From contig NZ_RDQN01000010.1 of the NCBI RefSeq assembly GCF_003703395.1, positions 18,385-82,384 of the forward strand: a stretch of 64,000 bases of DNA. The letters are read 5' to 3'. Below the pieces are notes generated by a model. It was given only the letters and a program-made list of their open reading frames with translations, did no database searches and was not told where the DNA came from. How positions within the stretch are numbered: position 1 is the stretch's first letter; each line of letters starts with the position of its first letter. The translations under genes were made by a program, and so were the position numbers. Below are positions 40,120 to 48,416 of this stretch, in pieces. Origin of the DNA: Pseudoxanthomonas spadix (GTDB lineage Bacteria; Pseudomonadota; Gammaproteobacteria; Xanthomonadales; Xanthomonadaceae).

Positions 40120-42819
40120 ATGAGTACCTACCGCCTCAAGTCCGTGTTCGCCCCGCAGTCGATCGCCATCATCGGCGGCAGCCCGCGCGAGCGCTCGGCC
40201 GGACGCGCGGTGGTGCGCAACCTGAAGGCCTCCGGCTTCCCCGGCCAGATCGCCTGGGTCAACACGCGCTATGACCAGATCGACGGCATGGCCACCGTGC
40301 ACGAACTGACCGACCTGGCCTATGTGCCCGACCTGGTGATCGTCACCGCCCCGGCGCCGATGGTGCCCAAGGTGGTGGCCACCGCGGCGCAGCGCGGGGT
40401 CGCCGCGGCCATCATCCTGACCGCCGGCCTGGGCCAGGGCCCCGGCTCGCTGGCCGAGGCCACCGAACAGGCCGCACGCGCGCACGGCCTGCGCCTGCTC
40501 GGCCCGCACTGCCTGGGGGTGATCGCCCCGCATGCCAGGCTCAATGCCAGCATCGCTGCGCACACGCCGCTGCCGGGCGACCTGGCGCTGATCTCCGAAT
40601 CCTCGGCCATCGCCGCGGCCCTGGTGGAATGGGGCGTGCAGCACGAGGTCGGCTTCTCCGCGGTGGTGTCGCTGGGCGATGCGATCGACGTGGACTTCAG
40701 CGACCTGCTGGACCACTTCGCCCTCGACCGGCACACCCGCGCGATCCTGCTCTATGTCGAATCGATCCGCGACGCGCGCAAGTTCATGTCGGCCGCGCGC
40801 GCGGCGGCGCGTGGCAAGCCGGTGGTGGTGGTCAAGTCCGGGCGCGCACCCAACAGCGGCGGTGCCACCCACACCCAGACCCTGGCCCGCTCCGATGCGG
40901 TCTACGACGCGGCATTCCGGCGCGCCGGGCTGCTGCGGGTGGGCGCGCTGGACGAGCTGTTCGCCGCCGCGCAGACCCTGGGCCGGCTCGGGACCTTCCC
41001 CGGGCGGCGCCTGGCGATCCTGTCCAATGGCGGCGGCGTCGGCGCGCTGGCCCGCGATCAGCTGGGCGCGCTCGGCGGCACCCTGGCCACGCTCTCCAGC
41101 GCCACCGTGGACAGGCTGGATCGCGCGCTGCCGGACTGGTCGCGCAGCAACCCGGTGGATATCGTGGTCGACGCCGATGGCGAGCGCTATGCGGCGGCCA
41201 TCGAGGCGCTGCTGGCCGATGCCGAGAACGACGCGGTGCTGGTGGTCAACGTGCCGACGGCCTTCACCTCCTCGGCCGATGCCGCGCGCGCGCTGGTGCG
41301 CAGCGCCGGCCAGCGGCCGCGCTACAGCCGGGCCAAGCCGGTGTTTGCGGTGTGGCTGGGCGGTGGCGAAGCGGCGCTGTCCACGCTCAACGCCGCGCGC
41401 ATCCCCAGCTATGCAACCGAGGCCGACGCGGTCGCCGGTTTCATGCACCTGGTGCGCTACCGCGAGGCGCAGGCGGCGCTGATGGAAACCCCGCCCAGCC
41501 TGCCCCAGGACTTCGTGGTCGACAGCGCGGCCGCGCGCGCCATCGTCGAGGCCGCCCTGGCCGAAGGCCGGCAGTGGCTGGATCCGATCGCCGCCAGCAA
41601 CGTGCTGCGCGCCTACGGCATCCATACCGCGCGCATCTGGGCCGCGGCCGATGCCGACGCGGCGGTCAGGCTGGCCCAGCCACTGCTGGACGAAGGCCTG
41701 CCCGTGGCGGTCAAGGTGTTGTCGCCGGACATCGCCCACAAATCCGACGTCGACGGGGTGCGCCTGAACCTGGTCTCGGCCGAGGCCGTGCATGCGGCCA
41801 CCACCGCGCTGATCGAGCGCGCACGCCGGCTGCGCCCGGATGCGCGCATCGACGGGGTGGTCGTCCAGCCCACCGTGCTGCGGCCCAAGTCGCGCGAGCT
41901 GATCGCCGGGATTGCCGATGATCCGGTGTTCGGTCCGGTGATCGTGTTCGGCCGTGGCGGCAGTGCGGTGGAAGTGATCGACGATGTCGCCCTGGCGCTG
42001 CCGCCGCTGGATCTGCGCCTGGCCCACGAGCTGATCGGCCGCACCCGCGTCTCGCGCATCCTCAAGGCCTATCGCGACGTACCGGCCGCCGACGAACGCG
42101 CCGTGGCCCTGGTGCTGGTCAAGCTGGCACAGCTGGCGGCGGACATCCCCGAGATCCGCGAGCTGGACATCAACCCGTTGCTGGCCGATGCCGGCGGCGT
42201 GGCCGCGGTGGACGCGCGCATCGCGGTGGCCCATTCGCGCCAGCTGCACAAGGGCCGTGGCCATCCACGGCTGTCGATCCTGCCCTATCCCAAGGAATGG
42301 GAGCGCCAGCTGACCCTGACCGATGGCAGCGCCGTGTTCGTGCGGCCGGTGCGGCCGGAAGACGAAGCACTGTTCCGTGCGTTCTTCGCCAGGGTCAGTG
42401 ACGAGGACCTGCGGCTGCGCTTCTTCCAGTCGATGAAGCACTTCAGCCACGAGTTCCTCGCCCGCCTGACCCAGCTGGACTACGCCCGCTCGATCGCGCT
42501 GGTGGCGCTGGATGGGCGCGGGGAGATGCTCGGCGCGGTGCGCCTGTTGGCCGACGCCAACTACGAGCGCGGCGAATACGCCATCCTGGTCCGCTCGGAC
42601 CTCAAGGGCGCCGGCCTGGGCTGGCAGCTGATGCAGATCATGATCGAGTACGCGCGCCGGCAGGGCCTGCGCCTGGTCGAGGGCCAGGTGCTGCGCGAGA
42701 ACCGCACCATGCTGGCCATGTGCCGGGAGCTGGGCTTCAGCTTCAAGCCCGACCCGGACGATCCGTCCATCGTCAACGTGACCCTGCCGGTCGGCGACGC
42801 CGCGCGCGCCAGTGCCTGA
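40120..42819 (+). CDS. pat: Pat-type protein lysine acetyltransferase fused to ADP-forming acyl-CoA synthetase domains
   Basis: An 899-residue protein of the Pat/YfiQ family. Residues about 1-120 are a CoA-binding Rossmann domain (PQSIAIIGGSPRERSAG), 130-460 the succinyl-CoA ligase-like domains (SESSAIAAALVEWG, AILSNGGGVGALARDQ), 470-700 an ATP-grasp domain (GLPVAVKVLSPDIAHKSDVD, ELDINPLLAD), and the last 170 a GNAT acetyltransferase (VFVRPVRPEDEALFRAFFAR, GAGLGWQLMQIMIEYAR). Homologues acetylate and inactivate acetyl-CoA synthetase at its C-terminal Lys. The ligase part is usually non-catalytic and senses acetyl-CoA. The close link to acs supports this role. Confidence 0.9.
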   Translation: MSTYRLKSVFAPQSIAIIGGSPRERSAGRAVVRNLKASGFPGQIAWVNTRYDQIDGMATVHELTDLAYVPDLVIVTAPAPMVPKVVATAAQRGVAAAIILTAGLGQGPGSLAEATEQAARAHGLRLLGPHCLGVIAPHARLNASIAAHTPLPGDLALISESSAIAAALVEWGVQHEVGFSAVVSLGDAIDVDFSDLLDHFALDRHTRAILLYVESIRDARKFMSAARAAARGKPVVVVKSGRAPNSGGATHTQTLARSDAVYDAAFRRAGLLRVGALDELFAAAQTLGRLGTFPGRRLAILSNGGGVGALARDQLGALGGTLATLSSATVDRLDRALPDWSRSNPVDIVVDADGERYAAAIEALLADAENDAVLVVNVPTAFTSSADAARALVRSAGQRPRYSRAKPVFAVWLGGGEAALSTLNAARIPSYATEADAVAGFMHLVRYREAQAALMETPPSLPQDFVVDSAAARAIVEAALAEGRQWLDPIAASNVLRAYGIHTARIWAAADADAAVRLAQPLLDEGLPVAVKVLSPDIAHKSDVDGVRLNLVSAEAVHAATTALIERARRLRPDARIDGVVVQPTVLRPKSRELIAGIADDPVFGPVIVFGRGGSAVEVIDDVALALPPLDLRLAHELIGRTRVSRILKAYRDVPAADERAVALVLVKLAQLAADIPEIRELDINPLLADAGGVAAVDARIAVAHSRQLHKGRGHPRLSILPYPKEWERQLTLTDGSAVFVRPVRPEDEALFRAFFARVSDEDLRLRFFQSMKHFSHEFLARLTQLDYARSIALVALDGRGEMLGAVRLLADANYERGEYAILVRSDLKGAGLGWQLMQIMIEYARRQGLRLVEGQVLRENRTMLAMCRELGFSFKPDPDDPSIVNVTLPVGDAARASA

Positions 42820-43025
42820 TGCTGCTGGACGTGCTGGTCAGCCAGATCGAGACCCAGGCCTGCTCGGCTGCCGAATGCAACCCCGGTCTGCCGGAGCAGG
42901 CCGCCTCCGGCCAGCGTGGGTTAACGCGCCGCTGGTAGCGTGGATGGATGTGCTGTCCGGGCGCCGGTGCCTGGTGGCGCCGCTTGCGCGCCGCGGCTGC
43001 GCCTTCTCCCCAAGGTCCTCGCGCC

Positions 43026-43496
43026 ATGAACGCCGCCCCCATCCTGTCCCTGCTGCTGCTGGCCGCGCCGCTGGGCGCGCTGGCCCAGGCCGGTCCGCTG
43101 GACCTCAAGCTCAAGGACGACCCGGCCTTTTCCGCAGCCGATCCGCCCGGTGCCTATTACGGCGATCACAGCGGGCCTGTGCCGAGGGACATCGTGCCTG
43201 CGCGTTCGGAACTGGACGACGGCAAGGCCCACCTCCATGGCGCCTTTACCACCGGCATGGGCTACTCCACCGGTTACGGCAGCAGCACCTACCACGCGGC
43301 CGACCTCAGTATCGGCAAGGCCTTCACCAGCGAACAGGGCCGCACCAGCGTGATGCGCATGGATATCCACGTCAGCAAGGGCGATGGACCCTTCCATGGC
43401 CCTTACGGTGACGGCGACTACGGCGGCGGCGACCGGCCCGGCCCGCGTTCGGCAGGCGGCGCGTCCATGCGCTGGTTGCAGGACGCCCCGGAGTGA
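43026..43496 (+). CDS. secreted hypothetical protein
   Basis: A 156-residue exported protein with a clear signal peptide (MNAAPILSLLLLAAPLGALA, cleavage after AQA). The mature part contains DPPGAYYGDHSGPVP, a region reading like two beta-strands (GAFTTGMGYSTGYGSSTYH then ADLSIGKAF), and a Gly/Asp/Pro-rich tail. I do not recognise the family. It lies between pat and the manganese riboswitch, with no operon partner. Confidence 0.7.
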   Translation: MNAAPILSLLLLAAPLGALAQAGPLDLKLKDDPAFSAADPPGAYYGDHSGPVPRDIVPARSELDDGKAHLHGAFTTGMGYSTGYGSSTYHAADLSIGKAFTSEQGRTSVMRMDIHVSKGDGPFHGPYGDGDYGGGDRPGPRSAGGASMRWLQDAPE

Positions 43497-43579
43497 CAAT
43501 GCCGTCATTCCAGGGCTCTCCCAAGCCTGGGCCCGGCTTTCCGATTGACCGATCACGGCTGCGGCCGCGACAATCCCCG

Positions 43580-43713
43580 CCAGAAGGGGAGTAGCTCCCA
43601 CGCGCTGTGATCGTCATGACGGGCCTGGTGCCCCGGTCCAGCGGCAACCGGCCCAGATCATTGGCCGGCTGTGAGCGAGACCTTCGCCGCAACGGCGAAG
43701 GCATGTGCCCCGG
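43580..43713 (+). ncRNA. yybP-ykoY manganese riboswitch
   Basis: The leader of the TerC-family gene carries the conserved yybP-ykoY elements: GAAGGGGAGTAGCTCCC at about 43583, a long variable stem with GGCCTGGTGCCCCGG, and GAGCGAGACC immediately followed by the hairpin CCTTCGCCG-CAA-CGGCGAAGG (43681-43701), then GTGCCCC closing P1. This class binds Mn2+ and usually switches on manganese exporters of the TerC/Alx or MntP type, which is exactly the downstream gene. About 70 bases follow before the start codon as expression platform. Confidence 0.9.
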
Positions 43714-43784
43714 AGCTCCCAAGACTCCAAACGCGCAGACTGGACCCCGTCGCTCCCGTCCCTCTTACGCGTGGAGAAAACCAG

Positions 43785-44744
43785 ATGCAGACAGTGGCCA
43801 ACCCCTGGCTATGGGGTGGATTCGTGGTCGTGGTGATCGCCGCGTTGCTGGCCGACCTGGTGCTGATGCGCCACGGCGGCGCGCACAAGGTGAGCTTCAA
43901 GGAAGCGCTGTGGTGGTCGATCGCCTGGGTCACCCTGGCCCTGGCGTTCAACGCCGGGCTGTGGTGGTACCTGCACCAGACCCTCGATGCGGCCAACGCC
44001 GGCCGCATCGGCCTGGAGTTCCTGACTGGCTACCTGGTCGAGAAGTCGCTGGCGGTGGACAACATCTTCGTGTTCCTGCTGGTGATGAATTCCTTTGCCC
44101 TGCCCGAGGAGCAGCGCCAGCGCGTCCTGGTGATCGGCGTGCTGGGCGCAATCGTGCTGCGCGCGGTCATGATCTTTGCCGGCGCTGCGCTGCTGACCAG
44201 GTTCCACTGGCTGCTGTACGTGTTCGGCGCGTTCCTGCTGATCACCGGCATCAGGATGTGGCACTCCGCCGGGGCCGAGCCGGATCTGGAAGCCAATCCG
44301 GTACTGAAGTACATCCGCAGGCACCTGCGCCTGACCGAGGGCTATGTCGGCCACCAGCTGTCGGTGGTGCGCGAGGGCAAGCGCTGGTACACGCCGCTGT
44401 TCGTGGTGCTGATCCTGATCTCGGTCACCGACGTGATCTTCGCGGTCGACTCGATCCCGGCGATTTTCGCCATCACCACCGACCCGTTCATCGTGCTGAC
44501 CTCCAACGTCTTTGCGGTGCTGGGCCTGCGCGCGATGTTCTTCCTGCTGGCCGGCGTGGCCGACCGCTTCCACCTGCTGCCCTACGGTCTGGCGGTCATT
44601 CTGGTGTACATCGGCGCCAAGATGCTGGTGGCCGACTTCATCCAGATCCCGGTGCTGGCCTCGCTGGGCGTGGTGTTCGCCATCCTGGCCGTCACCGTGT
44701 GGCTGAGCCTGGCCCGACCGCCAAGGCCTGACGCGCACGGCTAG
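43785..44744 (+). CDS. TerC/Alx family membrane protein, probable Mn2+ exporter
   Basis: A 319-residue inner-membrane protein with about nine helices and the TerC core: EFLTGYLVEKSLAVDNIFVF near residue 75 (acidic metal-site motif) and the related SVTDVIFAVDSIPAIFAIT near 212, plus SNVFAVLGLRAMFFLLAG. In E. coli the homologue Alx is controlled by a yybP-ykoY element and affects manganese levels at alkaline pH. The same riboswitch class precedes this gene, so manganese homeostasis is the best prediction. A GGAG site lies 10 bp before the ATG. Confidence 0.92.
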   Translation: MQTVANPWLWGGFVVVVIAALLADLVLMRHGGAHKVSFKEALWWSIAWVTLALAFNAGLWWYLHQTLDAANAGRIGLEFLTGYLVEKSLAVDNIFVFLLVMNSFALPEEQRQRVLVIGVLGAIVLRAVMIFAGAALLTRFHWLLYVFGAFLLITGIRMWHSAGAEPDLEANPVLKYIRRHLRLTEGYVGHQLSVVREGKRWYTPLFVVLILISVTDVIFAVDSIPAIFAITTDPFIVLTSNVFAVLGLRAMFFLLAGVADRFHLLPYGLAVILVYIGAKMLVADFIQIPVLASLGVVFAILAVTVWLSLARPPRPDAHG

Positions 44745-44929
44745 GCACAGGCGCCTTGCAGGCGGGGGTGATGCGGGCGCTGCAGTGCGGCCGGCACAGC
44801 CGGCAACGCTGTCGGCGCTGCCGCAGGCGCATCAGGATTTTCGCCCTGCCGGAATGGCCTGGCCTCACGCGCCAATGAACACAGGCCGGCTACGTTTGCC
44901 GGCCCGGTTTTCATCGGAAAAAGCCACGC

Positions 44930-46453
44930 ATGGCCCTGTTCCAGACCCTGGTCGTGCTGCTGCTGGTGGCCGCGCTGCTCTCGCAGCTGGCGCGCCGCAC
45001 CGGTCTACCCTACCCCAGCCTGGTGGCGGTGGCCGGCACGGCGGCGGCAGCGATGCCGTGGGTGCCGCAGGTCGGGATCGACCCGAAGCTGGCCATGACC
45101 CTGTTCATCGCCCCGGCGCTGCTGTCGGCCGCGTTCGAGACTTCGCCCCACGAGCTCCGGCACAACTGGCCGCCATTGCTGGCGCTGGCGGTGTTCGCGG
45201 TGCTGCTGACCACTGCGGCGGTGGCCTGGCTGGGCGTGTCGATGGCCGGCCTGCCGCTGGCCGCGGCGATCGCGCTGGGTGCGGTGGTGGCGCCGCCGGA
45301 CGCGGCCGCCGCCCACGCGGTGCTGGGCCGGCTGGGCCTGCCGCGGCGCACGCTGGTGACCCTGCAGGGCGAAAGCCTGTTCAACGATGCCATCGCCCTG
45401 GTGCTGTTTGGCGGCGCGGTGGCCATGGTCCAGGGCACCGACCATCCCTGGCAGTCAGTGGCCGGGCTGCTGCTGGAGGTGCCCGGCGGGGTGCTGCTGG
45501 GCGCGGCGGTGGGCTGGGGCTATTCCAGGATCGGGGCAATGTGGTCGGGCAGCCAGAGCGCGACGATCTTCGAATTCGCCGGCACGTTCCTGGTGTGGAC
45601 GGCGGGCGAGCGCCTGCATGTGTCGCCGGTGCTGGCCGTGGTGACCTACGCGATGCTGCTGGCGCGCTCGGCGCCACATCGCCAGCACGTACGCGGCCGG
45701 GTGCATTCGTTCTCGATCTGGGATGCGGCGGTGTTCGTGCTCAACGTGATCGCCTTCCTGCTGATCGGCCTGCAGGCGCGCGAGGTCGTGACCGGCCTGC
45801 AGGGCGCCGAACGCTGGCACGCGCTGGGCTTTGCCGCGGCAGTGCTGGGCGCGGTGGTGCTGGTGCGGGTGCTGTGGGTGATGCTCTATCCGCTGCTGCT
45901 GCGCGCGCTGCTGCCCGGCCACGAGCCGCAGGTGCACGGCCAGACCCGGGTGCGGCTGGTGGTGTCCTGGTCGGGCATGCGCGGGGTGCTGACCCTGGCC
46001 ACGGCACTGTCGCTGCCGGGTGATTTCCCGGGGCGCGACCTGATCGTGCTGTGCGCGCTGGCCGTGGTGCTGGGCACCGTGGTGCTGCAGGGTGCCACCC
46101 TGGACGCGCTGATCCGCTGGCTGAAGATTCCCGCCGACACCACCACCACGCGCGCCATCGACCAGACCCGCGAGCGCCTCGAGGCGGCCGGGCGCGAGGA
46201 GCTGGAGCGGCTGGCCGCCAGCGACACCAATCCCGAGGCCCTGCGCCGGGTGCGCGACTGGTATCACGCAAAACCGGCCCCGGGCGAAGTCGAAGCCAAG
46301 CGCCGCCTGGTCCAGGCCGAACGCCGCCAGCTCAACGCACTGCACGCCCGCGGCGAGCTGCCCGAGGACGCCTTCCGGATCCTGCAGGAGGAGCTGGATC
46401 TGCGCGAACTGAGCCTGTCCGAGCCGGAGGCGCGCAGGATCGAGGAGGTATGA
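44930..46453 (+). CDS. Na+/H+ antiporter, CPA1 (NhaP/NhaO-like) family
   Basis: A 507-residue protein with about 12 membrane helices and a hydrophilic tail of about 110 residues. CPA1 features: VAPPDAAAAHAVLGRL near residue 122 (the usual TDP reads PPD), LQGESLFNDAIALVLFG near 146 (ion-binding ND), and VSWSGMRGVLTLATALSLP near 345. The C-terminal tail is charged and helical (REELERLAASDTNPEALRRV), a likely regulatory domain. Substrate ion, Na+ or K+, is not certain. Confidence 0.9.
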   Translation: MALFQTLVVLLLVAALLSQLARRTGLPYPSLVAVAGTAAAAMPWVPQVGIDPKLAMTLFIAPALLSAAFETSPHELRHNWPPLLALAVFAVLLTTAAVAWLGVSMAGLPLAAAIALGAVVAPPDAAAAHAVLGRLGLPRRTLVTLQGESLFNDAIALVLFGGAVAMVQGTDHPWQSVAGLLLEVPGGVLLGAAVGWGYSRIGAMWSGSQSATIFEFAGTFLVWTAGERLHVSPVLAVVTYAMLLARSAPHRQHVRGRVHSFSIWDAAVFVLNVIAFLLIGLQAREVVTGLQGAERWHALGFAAAVLGAVVLVRVLWVMLYPLLLRALLPGHEPQVHGQTRVRLVVSWSGMRGVLTLATALSLPGDFPGRDLIVLCALAVVLGTVVLQGATLDALIRWLKIPADTTTTRAIDQTRERLEAAGREELERLAASDTNPEALRRVRDWYHAKPAPGEVEAKRRLVQAERRQLNALHARGELPEDAFRILQEELDLRELSLSEPEARRIEEV

Positions 46454-46623
46454 ACCCCGCGATACAGGCGTGTGTGTCATCGGCGGGCGAATGCACGCCT
46501 GCTCCACTGCGCTTCGGTCAGAACCGCGCGTAGACCGGGCCGGGCAAGACGCGGCGCGGCAGGGATTTGGTGCGGCCACGCGCCGATGGGGCCTGACCCC
46601 GCTCGGCAGCCCAGGCACCGTGC

Positions 46624-47028
46624 TCAGGGTTTCGGCAACGCCGGCACGGCGGTCGGACGACCCAGGGGATCCAGGGCGATCATCACGAAGCGCCCGCGCG
46701 TGCATAGCTTGCGCTCGCCGGACAGCAGGTCCTCGGTGATCACTTCCACATCGACATTCATCGAGCTGCGGCCGACCTTGACGATGCTGGCGACCACCTC
46801 GACCAGGTCGCCCTTGCGGATCGGTTGGCGGAAATCGACCTGCTCCGAGCGCGCGGTGACCACGGTGGTGCGCGCATAGCGCGAGGCAACGATGAAGGCG
46901 GCCATGTCCATCCACGCCAGCGCCTGCCCCCCGAACAGCGTGCCCAGATGGTTGGTGTGGTCGGGAAAGACCATGTGCAGCAGGCGGGCCTGGAGCGGAC
47001 GCACTTCACCGGCAGGGACTTCGGACAT
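46624..47028 (-). CDS. acyl-CoA thioesterase, hotdog fold (YciA-like)
   Basis: A 134-residue single hotdog-domain thioesterase. VFPDHTNHLGTLFGGQALAW near residue 19 holds the catalytic Asn/His-Gly-x-x-x-Gly pattern of the acyl-CoA hydrolase family, followed by ASRYARTTVVTARSEQVDF and DLVEVVASIVKVGRSSMNV. Such enzymes hydrolyse short- to medium-chain acyl-CoAs as hexamers. Start at 47028 (MSEVPAGE); the open frame extends upstream without a better start. It is downstream of nrdB on the same strand, 190 bp away. Confidence 0.88.
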   Translation of the reverse strand: MSEVPAGEVRPLQARLLHMVFPDHTNHLGTLFGGQALAWMDMAAFIVASRYARTTVVTARSEQVDFRQPIRKGDLVEVVASIVKVGRSSMNVDVEVITEDLLSGERKLCTRGRFVMIALDPLGRPTAVPALPKP

Positions 47029-47218
47029 CGCGGCAACTCCTGAGTTGGACCCTGCGCAGCGCGCGCAGAGGTCCATTGTCGCCGGTGTAGGGCATGGCCG
47101 CGCATCGCAGGAATGCGTGCACGGTTGCCAAGCCTTCGGGACATTGGCCGCGCTGGGCGGCGCTTCCATTTCCGCCCCGTCGGCTTCGGCAGCGCCGATC
47201 CAGCGCGCAGGACACCGC

Positions 47219-48238
47219 TCAGAACGCGTGGTCGAAGCCCACTTCACCCTGCACGCCCACCTGGTAGGACGAGACCCGGCGCTCGAAGAAGTTGGTCAGC
47301 TCCTGGACGTCCTGCAGCTCCATGAAGGGCAGCGGGTTGCGCACGTTGTACTTGCGCTCCATGCCCAGCCGGGCGAAGTGGTTGTCGGCGCAGTGCTGCA
47401 GGTACTGGCGCATGTCGCGGCTGGAGATGCCGGCCACGCCGCCGGACAGCACGTCCTCGGCGAACTGCAGCTCGCATTCGATCGCCTCTTCGAGCATCGC
47501 CTGGACCTGTTGCTGCATCTGCTCGTCGAACAGGTCCGGCTCCTCCTCGCGGACCACGCGCACCGACTCGAACGCAAAGGCCATGTGGCAGCTCTCGTCG
47601 CGGAACACCCAGTTGGTGCCCGAGGCCAGGCCCGGCAGCAGCCCGCGCGAACGGAAGTAGTACACATAGGCAAAGGCTGCGAAGAAGAACAGCCCTTCGA
47701 TGCACGTGGCAAAGCAGATCTGGTTGAGCAGGAACTGGCGTCGGTGCGCGCGCGTCTCCAGGCGGCCCAGGTCCTGCAGGCTGTCCATCCACTTGAAGCA
47801 GAACCCGGCCTTGTTCCTGATCGAGGCGATGTTGTCCACCGCGGCGAAGGCCTTGCTCCGCTCGCCCGGATCGGGCAGGTAGTTGTCCAGCAGGGTCAGG
47901 TAGAACTGCACGTGCAGCGCTTCCTCGTAGAGCTGGCGCGACAGGTACATGCGCGCTTCGGGCGCGTTGAGGTGCTGGTAGAGGTTCAGCACCAGGTTGT
48001 TGGACACGATCGAATCGCCGGTGGCGAAGAAGGCGACCAGCCGGTGGATCAGGTGGCGATCGGCCGGGGTCATCTTGTCGTGCAGGTCGGCGATGTCGAT
48101 CTGGAAGTTGATCTCCTCCACCGTCCAGCTGTTCCTGATGGCATCGCGGTACATGTCATAGAACTGCGGATAGCGCATCGGGCGCAGGGTCAGTTCAAAA
48201 CCGGGATCGAGCAGCATCTGACGGGGGTGGGCGGACAT
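47219..48238 (-). CDS. nrdB: class Ia ribonucleotide reductase, beta subunit
   Basis: The 339-residue radical-generating subunit of aerobic ribonucleotide reductase. Diiron ligands are present: Asp75 (FATGDSIVSN), Glu106 and His109 (EEALHVQFY), Glu181 (CIEGLFFFAA), Glu215 and His218 (RDESCHMAF). Tyr113, four residues after His109, is the expected radical tyrosine. It is downstream of nrdA on the same strand, separated by 178 bp that contains two palindromic repeats, and is presumably under the same cobalamin riboswitch. It starts with ATG at 48238. Confidence 0.95.
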   Translation of the reverse strand: MSAHPRQMLLDPGFELTLRPMRYPQFYDMYRDAIRNSWTVEEINFQIDIADLHDKMTPADRHLIHRLVAFFATGDSIVSNNLVLNLYQHLNAPEARMYLSRQLYEEALHVQFYLTLLDNYLPDPGERSKAFAAVDNIASIRNKAGFCFKWMDSLQDLGRLETRAHRRQFLLNQICFATCIEGLFFFAAFAYVYYFRSRGLLPGLASGTNWVFRDESCHMAFAFESVRVVREEEPDLFDEQMQQQVQAMLEEAIECELQFAEDVLSGGVAGISSRDMRQYLQHCADNHFARLGMERKYNVRNPLPFMELQDVQELTNFFERRVSSYQVGVQGEVGFDHAF

Positions 48239-48262
48239 GGGTTTCTCGCTTGTGATTTCTTT

Positions 48263-48283
48263 CCTTCTCCCGTCGGGAGAAGG
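48263..48283. repeat. palindrome CCTTCTCCCG-T-CGGGAGAAGG
   Basis: Perfect 10-bp inverted repeat 25 bp upstream of the nrdB start, within the nrdA-nrdB transcript. This CTCCCG-CGGGAG motif is a recurrent intergenic repeat in xanthomonads. It could fold in the mRNA and modulate nrdB expression. Confidence 0.75.
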
Positions 48284-48384
48284 TGCCCGAAGGGCGGATA
48301 TCGAAGCCGCATCCCTGCGGCTGAGGTAAGGGCCAAGGCGATGATGCCGGAGCCTTCATTGACTCCGCCGCACCCTCACCCCAA

Positions 48385-48407
48385 CCCCTCTCCCGACGGG
48401 AGAGGGG
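48385..48407. repeat. palindrome CCCCTCTCCCG-A-CGGGAGAGGGG
   Basis: Perfect 11-bp inverted repeat 10 bp after the nrdA stop codon, the partner of the similar palindrome near nrdB. It may protect the 3' end of the nrdA message or act as a weak terminator, though no T-run follows. Confidence 0.75.
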
Positions 48408-48416
48408 CTTGAAGCA

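Noticed and set aside
35317..42450. Very long open frame (over 2300 codons) on the minus strand across acs, crbR, aceK and pat
   Set aside because: It is the antisense shadow of four clear genes, created by GC-rich codon bias. Its translation is Arg/Gly/His-rich low complexity with no domain.
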